Shown here one piece after another: positions 7,807 through 17,081 of a DNA stretch of 64,000 nt (its first letter is position 1; every line of letters starts with the position of its first letter). A program made the position numbers and the translations under genes. Below the pieces are notes generated by a model, which saw nothing but the letters and a program-made list of their open reading frames with translations, was not told where the DNA came from and ran no database searches. This stretch comes from Clostridia bacterium (GTDB lineage Bacteria > Bacillota > Clostridia > Oscillospirales > Acutalibacteraceae): positions 29,185-93,184 of the forward strand of contig JAFUIO010000020.1 of assembly GCA_017468425.1 (NCBI GenBank), given 5' to 3'.

Positions 7807-9738
7807 TTAAACTTTATCTCTTGTGTAGTTAAGAAGTCCGCCTGCAAGAATCATATCTGTCTGACGTTCTGAGAATTCATAAGCAAGGGGATAAGATTCG
7901 TTCTTTGTAATGTTTTTAAGAGTAATGTCGAGTTTGTTCTTGATTGAGTCTTTGATGTTTTCAATTGCAAGTTCATCGCCCTGGTCAATTCTGTCATAAT
8001 CATCTGCATTAACAAATGTAAAGGGAACAATACCTGCATTGATAAGGTTAGCCTGGTGAATACGTGCAAAAGATTTTGCAACAACACTCTTGATGCCGAG
8101 ATAGAGCGGAACAAGAGCAGCGTGTTCACGTGAAGAACCCTGACCGTAGTTTGCACCGCCGATAATGATGCCTTTACCTTCTTTTTTGCAGTTTTCTGCA
8201 AAGTTTTCATCGCACTGTCTGAAACAGAAGTTTGAAAGGAAGGGGATGTTTGAACGGTAGGGGAGAATCTTTGCACCGGCAGGCATAATGTGGTCAGTTG
8301 TGATGTTGTCGCCTACTTTGAGAATTGCTTTAGCTTCAATTTTTTTTCCGAGAGCTTCACCAACGGGGAAAGGTTTGATATTGGGACCGTATTTTACTTC
8401 AACAGCATCTGCTTCTTCCTCACTTGCAGGAAGTAATACCATGCTGTCGTTGATGTCAAATTTTTCAGGCATTTCAATAACGGGAGCTTCACCGAGTTTT
8501 CTGGGGTCTGTGAATACACCTGTAATTGCACTTGCAGCAGCAACTTCAGGGCTTACAAGGTAAATACCTGCATCTGCAGTACCGCTTCTGCCTTCAAAGT
8601 TTCTGTTGAATGTTCTCAGAGATACACCCTTTGAATTAGGTGACTGACCCATACCGATGCAAGGACCGCAAGCACTTTCGAGAATTCTTGCACCTGCAGC
8701 AATCATATCAGCAAGAGCACCGTTTGTTGCAAGCATATGAAGAACCTGCATTGAACCGGGAGCAATAGCAAGGCTTACGTTGGGAGCAACTTTTTTACCT
8801 TTAAGGATAGCAGCAACTTTCATCATGTCAACATATGATGAGTTTGTACATGAACCGATACATACCTGGTCAACTGTGATTTCGCCGATTTCTTCAACTG
8901 TTTTAACTCTGTCAGGCATATGAGGACAAGCTGCCATGGGTTTGAGAGAAGAAAGGTCAATAACAATTTCTTCGTCATAAACTGCATCTTCGTCAGCTGA
9001 AAGCTCAACATAATCTTCTTCTCTGCCCTGAGCTTTGAGGAATTCTCTTGTGATTTCATCTGAGGGGAATACTGAAGTTGTAGCACCGAGTTCAGCACCC
9101 ATATTTGTGATAGTTGCTCTTTCGGGAACTGTAAGTGTTTTAACACCTTCGCCACAATATTCGATAATTTTGCCTACGCCGCCTTTAACTGACATAATTC
9201 TCAATACTTCGAGGATAACGTCTTTTGCAGCAACCCAGGGAGAAAGCTTGCCTTTGAGTTCAACTTTAACTGTTTTCGGGATTGTGATGTAGTAAGCACC
9301 ACCGCCCATAGCAACTGCAACGTCAAGTCCGCCTGCACCTATTGCGAGCATACCGATACCGCCGCCTGTAGGTGTGTGGCTGTCTGAGCCGATAAGTGTT
9401 TTGCCGGGGATACCGAATCTTTCAAGATGAACCTGATGGCAGATACCATTACCGGGACGAGAATATCTTACGCCTCTCTTTTTTGCACAAGACTGAATGA
9501 AACGGTGGTCGTCAGCGTTTTCAAAACCTGTCTGTAATGTGTTGTGGTCAACATATGCTACAGAAAGTTCAGTTTTTACTCTTTTAACTCCCATAGCTTC
9601 AAACTCAAGGTATGCCATTGTACCTGTAGCATCCTGAGTTAATGTCTGGTCAATACGTATGCCGGCTTCAGTACCCTTAACGAGTTCACCGTCAACGATG
9701 TGATTTTTGATGATTTTTTCACTGATTGTGTAACCCAT
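7807..9738 (-). CDS. acnA: aconitate hydratase
   Basis: About 643 residues, a monomeric aconitase that converts citrate to isocitrate via aconitate with a [4Fe-4S] cluster. Cluster ligands are visible in GSCTNSS and CGPCIG; substrate segments SDSHT and GGANYGQGSSREHAA are intact, the latter in the C-terminal swivel domain. ATG codons occur at 9753, 9741 and 9738. GGAGGA at 9747-9752 is the ribosome binding site and would lie inside the longest frame, so 9738 or 9741 is the start. It is the first gene of the operon with icd and rex and has a strong upstream promoter. Direction of flow in vivo is not determined by sequence. Confidence 0.93.
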   Translation of the reverse strand: MGYTISEKIIKNHIVDGELVKGTEAGIRIDQTLTQDATGTMAYLEFEAMGVKRVKTELSVAYVDHNTLQTGFENADDHRFIQSCAKKRGVRYSRPGNGICHQVHLERFGIPGKTLIGSDSHTPTGGGIGMLAIGAGGLDVAVAMGGGAYYITIPKTVKVELKGKLSPWVAAKDVILEVLRIMSVKGGVGKIIEYCGEGVKTLTVPERATITNMGAELGATTSVFPSDEITREFLKAQGREEDYVELSADEDAVYDEEIVIDLSSLKPMAACPHMPDRVKTVEEIGEITVDQVCIGSCTNSSYVDMMKVAAILKGKKVAPNVSLAIAPGSMQVLHMLATNGALADMIAAGARILESACGPCIGMGQSPNSKGVSLRTFNRNFEGRSGTADAGIYLVSPEVAAASAITGVFTDPRKLGEAPVIEMPEKFDINDSMVLLPASEEEADAVEVKYGPNIKPFPVGEALGKKIEAKAILKVGDNITTDHIMPAGAKILPYRSNIPFLSNFCFRQCDENFAENCKKEGKGIIIGGANYGQGSSREHAALVPLYLGIKSVVAKSFARIHQANLINAGIVPFTFVNADDYDRIDQGDELAIENIKDSIKNKLDITLKNITKNESYPLAYEFSERQTDMILAGGLLNYTRDKV

Positions 9739-9760
9739 CATTAATTCCTCCAATGTAAAC

Positions 9761-9779
9761 TTGTTTAATTTTTTAACAA
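9761..9779 (-). promoter_or_regulatory. candidate Rex operator
   Basis: On the minus strand the site reads TTGTTAAAAAATTAAACAA. The clostridial Rex consensus is TTGTTAAnnnnTTAACAA. This site matches it except for one extra A in the right half. It begins just past the -10 element of the aconitase promoter, at the expected transcription start, where a bound repressor would block initiation. rex itself is the third gene of the operon. Confidence 0.5.
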
Positions 9780-9784
9780 TCTCT

Positions 9785-9813
9785 ATTGTATTACTTTGTC
9801 AGAATTTTGTCAA
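9785..9813 (-). promoter_or_regulatory. sigma-A type promoter of the acnA-icd-rex operon
   Basis: Reading the minus strand, TTGACA (9813-9808), a 17-base spacer, then TACAAT (9790-9785). This is a near-consensus vegetative promoter about 50 bases upstream of the aconitase start. Confidence 0.75.
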
Positions 9814-9896
9814 TAGCAACCTTTACATAAATTGTATATTAATTATTAATAAACTGTGTAATTATTAAAAATTATTAAGAAATGGTCCGTTTTCTG

Positions 9897-9925
9897 TTGC
9901 TATAAACAGTAACTTGTGTTATAAT
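9897..9925 (+). promoter_or_regulatory. sigma-A type promoter ahead of the 24-kb plus-strand gene run
   Basis: TTGCTA (9897-9902), a 17-base spacer and a perfect TATAAT (9920-9925). It lies 75 bases upstream of the lipoprotein start at 10000 and diverges from the aconitase promoter. Confidence 0.65.
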
Positions 9926-9999
9926 TCATTGATATAAAGAAAAGTATGCGTAAAAGTGGGCATATAAGCATGATACATTGCCTGAAAGGAGGGTGCCTG

Positions 10000-11355
10000 A
10001 TGAAAAATACATTGAAATTTCTGTCGTTATTTATTGCTGTTCTGACTGTTTTTTCTTTGACGGGTTGTAGTTTCTCTGTTGTTTCTGCTGATAAGCTGAT
10101 AAGACCGCCTAAGTCAGGTGCCGAGATTGAAAACGCAATCGAAAAAGCTACAGGCGAAAGTATTCTTCTTAAAAGTCCTGTCAATTCAGTGTCCGAATAT
10201 AATTCTCCGCTTACATTAATTGACCTTGATGCCGATGGCACAGAAGAAGCTGTTGCTTTTTACACAACAACCTCAAATAACAGCAGCGTTCACCTTAATG
10301 TGCTTAAACACATCAACGATGAGTGGGTGTCAATAGGTGACTTTTCAGGATACGGAAATAATATTGAAACGCTTTCTTTCAGGAATCTTTCTAAAGGTAT
10401 GACACAGTACGATATTGTTGCAACGTGGAGTTATATCGACAATAAGGTTCTCACTATTCATAAAGTTTCAGGTACAGGCAGACGTTCAAAGCTTCGCCTT
10501 GTATGTAATGAATCTTATTCTGCAATGGGTTATGTTGATATAGATAAAGACGGTTCATATGAGCTTTTCCTTATCAGTGGTGATTTTGCCGATAAAGCAA
10601 GGGTGCCTGTTGCAAAAGTAATAAGAATCGAAAAGTATAATATTCTGAATATTGGTATGACTTCCTTATCGAGAGATATAGTTGCTTTTGAAAATACCGT
10701 TTGCCAGGATATAAATGACGAAAATATCTCCATGATGTCTGTATATGATTACATCAATAATGACGGTATGTACAGCACTGATGTTGTATATTGGGATTGC
10801 AAACGTTCCTGCCTTGATGTAATGAGAGTTGACAGTAAAACAAATTCTGCTTTTTCAACTTTGAGAAAAGTTTCTGTATTAAGTGCAGACGTAAACGGTG
10901 ATTCACTTATTGATATTCCTGTTCAGGAACAGATAGTCGGTTCTTCTATGAATGAAAATGCTGTTGATTCGGCATTGACATATACTAAATGGTGTAAACT
11001 TGTTCCGGAAAATGACGGAATCGGTCTTGAACAGAGCGGTAAATACAGGATTTATTTCACTGACAGAGATTATTTTGAAGCGGAAGATGAGTTGATTCAG
11101 AGAATAACAGCCGTAACCAATGCAAAAAATGATTCCTGGGATATCATGACATATAACCCGGAAAATCTTATTGATAATACAGTGTTGCTTTCGGTTAAAA
11201 AAGTTGCTCAGGACAATCTTGATAATTATATTTCAAGCGGATACAAGCAGCTTTCTTCTATGACAAATGACGGATTCGCTGTTGTTTATCAGATTTCAGA
11301 AGCAGGAAAGCTTCATGGTATCAGCGACGGCAATCTGATTAATATCAGTTTGTAA
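10000..11355 (+). CDS. lipoprotein with Asp-rich loop repeats, operon with a two-component system
   Basis: 451-residue exported lipoprotein. The lipobox L-T-G-C places the modified Cys at residue 23 after a short hydrophobic leader. ATG 10000 is chosen because GGAGG lies seven bases upstream; an earlier in-frame ATG at 9946 has no such site. At least three segments of the form D-x-D-x-D-G (DLDADGTEEA, DIDKDGSYEL, DVNGDSLIDI) resemble FG-GAP/VCBS or calcium-loop propeller repeats. It lies 19 bases before a response regulator and histidine kinase, so it may feed an envelope signal to that pair. No function is established; the extracytoplasmic location is well supported. Confidence 0.75.
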   Translation: MKNTLKFLSLFIAVLTVFSLTGCSFSVVSADKLIRPPKSGAEIENAIEKATGESILLKSPVNSVSEYNSPLTLIDLDADGTEEAVAFYTTTSNNSSVHLNVLKHINDEWVSIGDFSGYGNNIETLSFRNLSKGMTQYDIVATWSYIDNKVLTIHKVSGTGRRSKLRLVCNESYSAMGYVDIDKDGSYELFLISGDFADKARVPVAKVIRIEKYNILNIGMTSLSRDIVAFENTVCQDINDENISMMSVYDYINNDGMYSTDVVYWDCKRSCLDVMRVDSKTNSAFSTLRKVSVLSADVNGDSLIDIPVQEQIVGSSMNENAVDSALTYTKWCKLVPENDGIGLEQSGKYRIYFTDRDYFEAEDELIQRITAVTNAKNDSWDIMTYNPENLIDNTVLLSVKKVAQDNLDNYISSGYKQLSSMTNDGFAVVYQISEAGKLHGISDGNLINISL

Positions 11356-11374
11356 AATTCAGAAAGGAGTTAAA

Positions 11375-12079
11375 GTGTTTATGAAAAAAGTATTGGTAGC
11401 AGAAGATGAAGCATCTATAAGAGAATTTATTGTTATTAATCTGAAGCGTTCAGGTTACGAGGTAAGTCAGGCAGACAATGGCCGTGCCGCACTTGAAATA
11501 TATGAAGCTGCAGACGGTGATTTTGATGTTGTTCTTCTTGATATTATGATGCCGGAAATGGACGGACTTGAGGTTTGCAAAAAATTAAGAAGTATGAGTC
11601 AGACAGTCGGTATTATTATGCTTACTGCCAAAACTCAGGAGATTGACCGTGTTACAGGTTTATTGGTTGGTGCGGATGACTATGTAACAAAACCGTTTTC
11701 ACCTTCAGAGCTTATGGCAAGAGTTGATGCTATTTACAGACGAGTTGAAATGAATAAGAATCGCGAGGAACCGCAGAAGAGTATTATAGAACTTGGCGAA
11801 TTCGTACTTAATCTTCGTGATCATACTCTGAAGAAAAATGAAGAATTGATTGAACTTACACAGGTTGAGTTTCAGATAATTGAATATTTCTTCACAAATG
11901 AAGGTGCAGCACTCAGCCGTACAGATATTCTTAACCGCGTATGGGGTAAAAAATATTTTGGTGAAGAAAAAGTTGTTGACGTTAATATTAGAAGACTCAG
12001 AATGAAAGTTGAAGATGAACCTTCTAACCCCAGACATCTTGTAACAGTGTGGGGACTTGGTTATAAATGGGTAATCTGA
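11375..12079 (+). CDS. OmpR/PhoB-family response regulator
   Basis: 234 residues: receiver domain followed by a winged-helix DNA-binding domain. Acidic pocket D11/E12, phospho-acceptor D56 in LLDIMMPEMDG, the conserved Thr in MLTAKT and the Lys of TKPFSP are all present. The C-terminal part ends in the typical VTVWGLGYKW wing. A GTG at 11375 lies five bases after GGAG; ATG 11381 is the alternative start and would remove two residues. It sits between the lipoprotein and the cognate histidine kinase, whose gene begins 41 bases downstream, so it probably controls envelope genes in answer to the kinase. Confidence 0.93.
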   Translation: MFMKKVLVAEDEASIREFIVINLKRSGYEVSQADNGRAALEIYEAADGDFDVVLLDIMMPEMDGLEVCKKLRSMSQTVGIIMLTAKTQEIDRVTGLLVGADDYVTKPFSPSELMARVDAIYRRVEMNKNREEPQKSIIELGEFVLNLRDHTLKKNEELIELTQVEFQIIEYFFTNEGAALSRTDILNRVWGKKYFGEEKVVDVNIRRLRMKVEDEPSNPRHLVTVWGLGYKWVI

Positions 12080-12120
12080 TTATTTAAATGCTATCTTGAA
12101 GTAAAGGCAGGTGATACGGA

Positions 12121-13605
12121 TTGAAATTTAAAAAACTGATAGAAAAATACAAAATCAACGGTATAAGAGCAACATGGCTCAAAAATTTTGTTTTAGTTTC
12201 AGTTATTATAGTTTCTCTCGTATCTCTTGTTGTAGGAATACTTGTAAGGTGGTATTACTACAATTCTGTGTCCGTTTCTTTACAATCGCTTGACACAAAT
12301 CTTGTTCAGAACTATTTCAGTTCATACTTAAGCACAACGGAAGAACAGTTTGAAAACGGTGCTAAAAGGTTCATAGAAGAATTTTCCGAAAAAGATAAAA
12401 TGGAAGTCTGGGTGATTAACAAAGACGGAGTGCCCATTGTTACATCAAGCGGCTTTGGTATATCGGATCATCCGATTATGCCTGACTATACGGATGCGTT
12501 TTCTTCTTCGGACGGTATCGGCAGATGGACAGGTAAAAATGAATACGGCGAAAAGGTTATGGCTATGACTGTGCCGATTGAAAAGTCAGATGATGGTGAA
12601 TACACATCAGAGGCGGCTATCAGATATATTGTTTCTATGGAAGATATTGACAGGCAGTTGCTTGTGTTATATTTTTACATTTTTCTGGCAGCTCTTGTAA
12701 TTATTCTTATTGTTTTATTCTCCGGCAGATATTTCATCAGTTCAATTGTGAATCCTGTTGAAGAATTGAGTAAAACAGTCAATAAAGTTGCATCAGGTGA
12801 TTATACTGCAAGAGTTAAATATGATGAAGGAAATGATGAAATTCACAGCCTTTGCAGTAATATCAACTCGATGCTTGAAGAAATCAGCGGAATGGACAGA
12901 ATGAAAAATGATTTCATTTCAACCATTTCTCACGAAATACGAACACCCCTTACTGCAGTTAAGGGGTGGGGCGAAACGCTTCTGCAGATAGGCGATAAAG
13001 ACCCCGTTATGCTCCAGAAAGGTCTTGAGGTTATTATTAACGAATCAGGAAGACTTTCAGAACTTGTTGAAGAACTTCTTGATTTCTCAAGAATGCAGAA
13101 CGGTGCACTGAAAATGAAGAAAGAAAAAATTGATATCCTTGCTGAACTTGACGAAAATGTTTTTGTTTTCAGAGACAGGTCAGTCCGTGAGGGAATTGAT
13201 TTTGTATATACAGCACCTGAAGAACCGGCACCTATGTTCGGTGACCCCAACAGAATTAAACAGGTGTTCACAAATATATTGGATAATGCTCTTAAATATA
13301 CAGACCAGGGCGGAAAAGTTACTGTTAATGCTGTGATTCAGACAGACGGATTTCTGAATGTATATTTTATTGATACAGGCTGCGGTATTTCTCCTGAAGA
13401 TTTGCCGAAAGTAAAAGAAAAATTCTACAAAACAAGTATCAACTACAGAGGCTCAGGCATCGGTCTTGCCGTTGCTGAAGAAATTGTGAAATTGCACGAT
13501 GGTGAAATTGAAATTTCAAGTGTGCTCGGTGAGGGCACAACGGTAAAACTGGTTTTGCCTCTTGAAAAAGTACAACAAGCTTTAAATGCAACTGAAAAGG
13601 AGTAA
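12121..13605 (+). CDS. sensor histidine kinase (HAMP, HisKA, HATPase)
   Basis: 494-residue membrane kinase. One hydrophobic helix spans about residues 22-45 and a second about 180-203, enclosing an extracytoplasmic sensor segment of ~135 residues. A HAMP linker follows, then the H box ISHEIRTPLT with phospho-accepting H271, the N box NILDNALKYT, and G boxes DTGCGI and GSGIGLAV. It starts with TTG at 12121 behind GCAGGTG. It is paired with the upstream OmpR-type regulator. Six bases separate it from yqhQ, so the two-component genes are joined to the long downstream run. The signal is unknown. Confidence 0.93.
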   Translation: MKFKKLIEKYKINGIRATWLKNFVLVSVIIVSLVSLVVGILVRWYYYNSVSVSLQSLDTNLVQNYFSSYLSTTEEQFENGAKRFIEEFSEKDKMEVWVINKDGVPIVTSSGFGISDHPIMPDYTDAFSSSDGIGRWTGKNEYGEKVMAMTVPIEKSDDGEYTSEAAIRYIVSMEDIDRQLLVLYFYIFLAALVIILIVLFSGRYFISSIVNPVEELSKTVNKVASGDYTARVKYDEGNDEIHSLCSNINSMLEEISGMDRMKNDFISTISHEIRTPLTAVKGWGETLLQIGDKDPVMLQKGLEVIINESGRLSELVEELLDFSRMQNGALKMKKEKIDILAELDENVFVFRDRSVREGIDFVYTAPEEPAPMFGDPNRIKQVFTNILDNALKYTDQGGKVTVNAVIQTDGFLNVYFIDTGCGISPEDLPKVKEKFYKTSINYRGSGIGLAVAEEIVKLHDGEIEISSVLGEGTTVKLVLPLEKVQQALNATEKE

Positions 13606-13611
13606 TATAAA

Positions 13612-14802
13612 ATGGCAAAAGTAAACAGAGTTTCAGTGGGTGGTCAGGCCCTTATTGAAGGCATACTTATGAGAGGTCCTAAATGCTCAGCAATGGCATT
13701 AAGACTTCCTGACGGCTCGATTGAAGTTGAAGAAAAGAAAATAACATCTCTTAAAGATAAAAACAAAATTTTTGGTTTCCCTATTATCAGAGGTGTTATA
13801 GGTTTTGTTGAAAGTATGATTTCAGGTTATAAATGCCTTATGGAATCAGCTGAAAAAGTAAGTTTTGATGAAATCAAAAACGATGATGATATAGAAAATA
13901 TGTCAAAGGTTGACAGATGGATTACAGAGCATTTCGGCGAAAAAATGGTAACGGCAATTTCTGTTATTTCAATGATTCTCGGCTTTGGTCTTGCATTTGC
14001 GTTGTTTTTCTATCTTCCTACTCTTGCAGCAGACTTTGTCAATAAAATTACTGACGGTGCTATTGCCAATTTCAGAGTTATTATTGAAAGCCTTGTGAGA
14101 ATAATTATTTTTGTTCTTTATATGGTGCTTGTTTCTCAGATGAAAGATATCAAGCGTATGTTTATGTACCACGGTGCAGAGCATAAAGCTATTTTCTGTT
14201 TCGAAGCAGGAAAAGAACTTACTGTTGATAATGTAAGAGAAATGAGCAGACTTCATCCCAGATGCGGAACAAGCTTTATGTTCGTAATGATTCTTATCAG
14301 TATGATTATTTCATCTGTTATTTCTATTGCATTTCCGGGATTGAGAGATGTAAGAATCGTATGGATGATTGTTAAAATCTTATTACTTCCCGTTGTTATG
14401 GGTCTTGGCTATGAATTTATCAAATTTGCAGGTTGCCACGATAATCTCTTCGTTAAAATAGCATCTGCACCCGGTCTCTGGATGCAGAGAATTACAACTA
14501 ATGAACCTACAGACGACATCATTGAAGTAGGTATTGCAGCACTTAAAGCTGCTTTGTATGGTGTTGAAGAAGCAAATGAGGAAACTATTGCAGACGAAGC
14601 AGAAGAAACTTTTGTTGACTTTATTCCTGTAGCAGATACAACACCCGTAGTAGCTATAACAGAAGAACCTGTTATAGAAGAAATCGTTGAAGCAGAAGTT
14701 CTGGAAGCAGAAGCTGTAATACCTGAAGAAGATAATTACAAGAAGGCAGAAAGCATTGTTGACGATTTGCTTTCAGAAATTCTTTCAGATAAAAATAACT
14801 GA
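13612..14802 (+). CDS. yqhQ: YqhQ-like DUF1385 membrane protein
   Basis: 396 residues. The DUF1385 core carries the N-terminal GGQALIEGILMRGP motif, hydrophobic segments in the middle, and the conserved YHGAEHKAI and HPRCGTSF blocks that look like a metal site. In Firmicutes this gene commonly precedes prmC, as here, where the stop and start codons overlap (TGATG). The last ~85 residues are an acidic Glu/Ala/Val-rich tail not seen in the usual ~300-residue proteins. Biochemical function is not established. Confidence 0.85.
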   Translation: MAKVNRVSVGGQALIEGILMRGPKCSAMALRLPDGSIEVEEKKITSLKDKNKIFGFPIIRGVIGFVESMISGYKCLMESAEKVSFDEIKNDDDIENMSKVDRWITEHFGEKMVTAISVISMILGFGLAFALFFYLPTLAADFVNKITDGAIANFRVIIESLVRIIIFVLYMVLVSQMKDIKRMFMYHGAEHKAIFCFEAGKELTVDNVREMSRLHPRCGTSFMFVMILISMIISSVISIAFPGLRDVRIVWMIVKILLLPVVMGLGYEFIKFAGCHDNLFVKIASAPGLWMQRITTNEPTDDIIEVGIAALKAALYGVEEANEETIADEAEETFVDFIPVADTTPVVAITEEPVIEEIVEAEVLEAEAVIPEEDNYKKAESIVDDLLSEILSDKNN

Positions 14803-15650
14803 TGAATATATTTGAAGTTCTTAAATCTGGTATTGCTATTCTTGAAGAAAATAATATTGAAGATAGCGGTTTCGACGCAGGGTGTCTGTTGGAAGAGGCT
14901 TTCGGTTTTACAAAAAACGATTATTTTCTTAACAGATTCAATACTGCGGATGAAGATAAAACAGAGAAATTCATTTCCCTTATCAACAGACGTGCATCGG
15001 GTGAGCCGTTGCAGTATATAATCGGCAAATGGCCTTTTATGACAGGTGAGTTTTATGTTGGCAGCGGTGTGCTGATTCCACGTGCAGATACTGAAATTCT
15101 TGTAGAAGCGGCAGCAGAATTTATAAGACGCAATAAAGATGTAAAAACTGTTTATGATTTGTGTTCAGGCAGTGGTTGTGTCGGTATTTCTATAGGAATG
15201 ATGTTCCCGGAAGTAAACGTATATTGCGTTGAATTATCCGATGTTGCGTTTTCTTATCTTGAGAGAAACATTAAACTCAACAAAGTGCAAAATGTAAAAG
15301 CAATAAAAGGTGATATTACAGAAGGCTATGAAAAAATTGCAGTCGGAGAAATTGATGTACTTGTCTCTAACCCGCCTTATATAGAAACTGACGAAATTCA
15401 GACATTGAGCCGGGAGGTAAGGCAAGAACCTTTTATGGCACTTGATGGCGGAAAAGACGGATTTGTTTTTTATAATGTTATTAAAGACAGATGGATTCCC
15501 TATATGAAAAAAGGCTCTTTTGCAGCTTTTGAATGTGGCGAAAACCAGGCTGAACAACTTAAAAAAATGTATTCCGAATATTCAGATAAAACTGAAATAT
15601 TCAAAGATCTTAACAATATAGAACGTGTTGTATCGTTCATAAGAAACTGA
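14802..15650 (+). CDS. prmC: PrmC, release factor glutamine methyltransferase
   Basis: 282-residue SAM-dependent enzyme that methylates the GGQ glutamine of peptide chain release factors. The SAM motif YDLCSGSGCVGIS and the catalytic SNPPY signature, with following YIETDEI, are intact. An N-terminal helical domain covers about residues 1-80. Translation is coupled to yqhQ by a one-base overlap. prfA, often adjacent in relatives, is not in this neighbourhood. Confidence 0.95.
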   Translation: MNIFEVLKSGIAILEENNIEDSGFDAGCLLEEAFGFTKNDYFLNRFNTADEDKTEKFISLINRRASGEPLQYIIGKWPFMTGEFYVGSGVLIPRADTEILVEAAAEFIRRNKDVKTVYDLCSGSGCVGISIGMMFPEVNVYCVELSDVAFSYLERNIKLNKVQNVKAIKGDITEGYEKIAVGEIDVLVSNPPYIETDEIQTLSREVRQEPFMALDGGKDGFVFYNVIKDRWIPYMKKGSFAAFECGENQAEQLKKMYSEYSDKTEIFKDLNNIERVVSFIRN

Positions 15651-15660
15651 GGTGTTTTAA

Positions 15661-16353
15661 TTGCTGAGAAGTATATTAGCAGGTGGGGGAGACCCTATCG
15701 TTGTTATAATGCAATTACTTTCAACGGCGTTTGTAGTTTTCTGCACTTTGCCAGTGCACGAATATGCACATGCTCTGATGGCAACAAAGCTGGGTGACCA
15801 GACTGCAAGACTCAGCGGCAGACTTACATTATCTCCGCTCAGACACATCGATGTGATAGGTGCAATTATGATATTTATTGCAGGCTTCGGTTACGCAAAG
15901 CCCGTGCCTGTCAATATGAATAACCTGAATACCAAAAATAAAAAAGTCGGTATGGCTCTTGTTGCACTTGCAGGTCCCGTTTCAAATATAATTATGGCAG
16001 CGTTTTTCATTCTTCTCAAAAACATCTGTGCCGTAATTTATGAAACAGGTGCAATGTCAGAATTACTTGCAACAATTATCGCGTATTTCTTCTATTTTGC
16101 AGCGTCTATAAATGTTTCACTTGCTGTGTTTAATCTCATTCCCATACCGCCGCTTGATGGTTCAAGAATTTTGTTTTCAATTATTCCGGACAAATACTAT
16201 TATACAATTATGAAATATGAAAGACAGATTATGCTCGGTATGCTTGTTCTGCTTGCTTTAGGTGTATTTTCTGTACCGCTTTCATTCTTGTCAGATTTTC
16301 TTTACAATGCACTCAATAAGTTAATTTCATTACCCTTTAATTTAATAAGATAA
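15661..16353 (+). CDS. site-2 protease family (M50) membrane metalloprotease
   Basis: 230-residue multi-pass membrane protein of the M50 family. The zinc motif HEYAH is at residues 33-37 inside the first hydrophobic segment, and the third ligand lies in NLIPIPPLDG within a later segment. These enzymes cut peptide bonds inside the membrane. It has no PDZ domain, like the small rhomboid-sized clostridial members. Start is TTG 15661 behind GAGGTG. It sits ten bases after prmC and just before scpA, a common arrangement in Clostridia. The substrate is unknown. Confidence 0.9.
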   Translation: MLRSILAGGGDPIVVIMQLLSTAFVVFCTLPVHEYAHALMATKLGDQTARLSGRLTLSPLRHIDVIGAIMIFIAGFGYAKPVPVNMNNLNTKNKKVGMALVALAGPVSNIIMAAFFILLKNICAVIYETGAMSELLATIIAYFFYFAASINVSLAVFNLIPIPPLDGSRILFSIIPDKYYYTIMKYERQIMLGMLVLLALGVFSVPLSFLSDFLYNALNKLISLPFNLIR

Positions 16354-16364
16354 GGTTGATTTTT

Positions 16365-17081
16365 TTGGAAAAGATTTCATACAAGCTTGAAGCCTTTGAA
16401 GGTCCTCTTGACCTGTTGCTTCATCTTATCAACAAACACAAACTGAATATTAATGATATTCCGATTTTCACTCTTGTTGAACAGTATCTTGACTATGTCC
16501 GTCAGATGCAGGAAGATGATATGGAAGTGGCAAGTGAATTCCTTGAAATGGCAGCAAGGCTTGTGTATATTAAGTCTGTATCACTTCTTCCCGTACACGA
16601 AGAAGCGGAACAGCTTAAGATGGAACTTGTTGGTGAATTGCTTGAATATAAAGAATGCCAGGCTATTGCAAAAGAATTGTCAGAGCACGCAGATGGTTTT
16701 GAATTGTATTCACGTCCGCAGCAGGATTTTGAACCGGATAAAACATACAGACGTCTGCATCCCGTTGCTGATATTCTCAATGCATATATTGCTGCGGTAG
16801 GCAAAGGTAAAAGAAAATTGCCTCCTCCCGTGGAAGCATTCACTAAAATTGTTGCTCATAAAATTGTTTCAGTCAGTTCGCGTATTAACGCAGTTATGCA
16901 CAGACTTTTTGAAAGAAGAAGAGATAAATTTATTTCTTTCTTTATGAACGCAGAATCAAAGTCTGAATTAGTTGCAACATTTCTTGCAATTCTCGAACTT
17001 GCTAAAACAAAGCGTGTCAAGCTTATCGGCGAAGCAGATGAATTGGAAATCGAATTGACAGAAGGAGGTAAAACAGAATGA
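16365..17081 (+). CDS. scpA: ScpA, segregation and condensation protein A
   Basis: Kleisin subunit of the SMC-ScpA-ScpB condensin that organises and segregates the chromosome. The N-terminal FEGPLDLLLHLI signature is near residue 10, and the C-terminal winged-helix kleisin part ends with LIGEADELEIEL. The open frame begins at TTG 16356, but AAGG at 16352-16355 makes the TTG at 16365 the better-spaced start (nine bases), giving about 238 residues. It overlaps scpB by four bases. Confidence 0.95.
   Translation: MEKISYKLEAFEGPLDLLLHLINKHKLNINDIPIFTLVEQYLDYVRQMQEDDMEVASEFLEMAARLVYIKSVSLLPVHEEAEQLKMELVGELLEYKECQAIAKELSEHADGFELYSRPQQDFEPDKTYRRLHPVADILNAYIAAVGKGKRKLPPPVEAFTKIVAHKIVSVSSRINAVMHRLFERRRDKFISFFMNAESKSELVATFLAILELAKTKRVKLIGEADELEIELTEGGKTE

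Noticed and set aside
7767..7847. N-terminal extension of isocitrate dehydrogenase
   Set aside because: It would overlap aconitase and the ribosome binding site lies just before ATG 7766.
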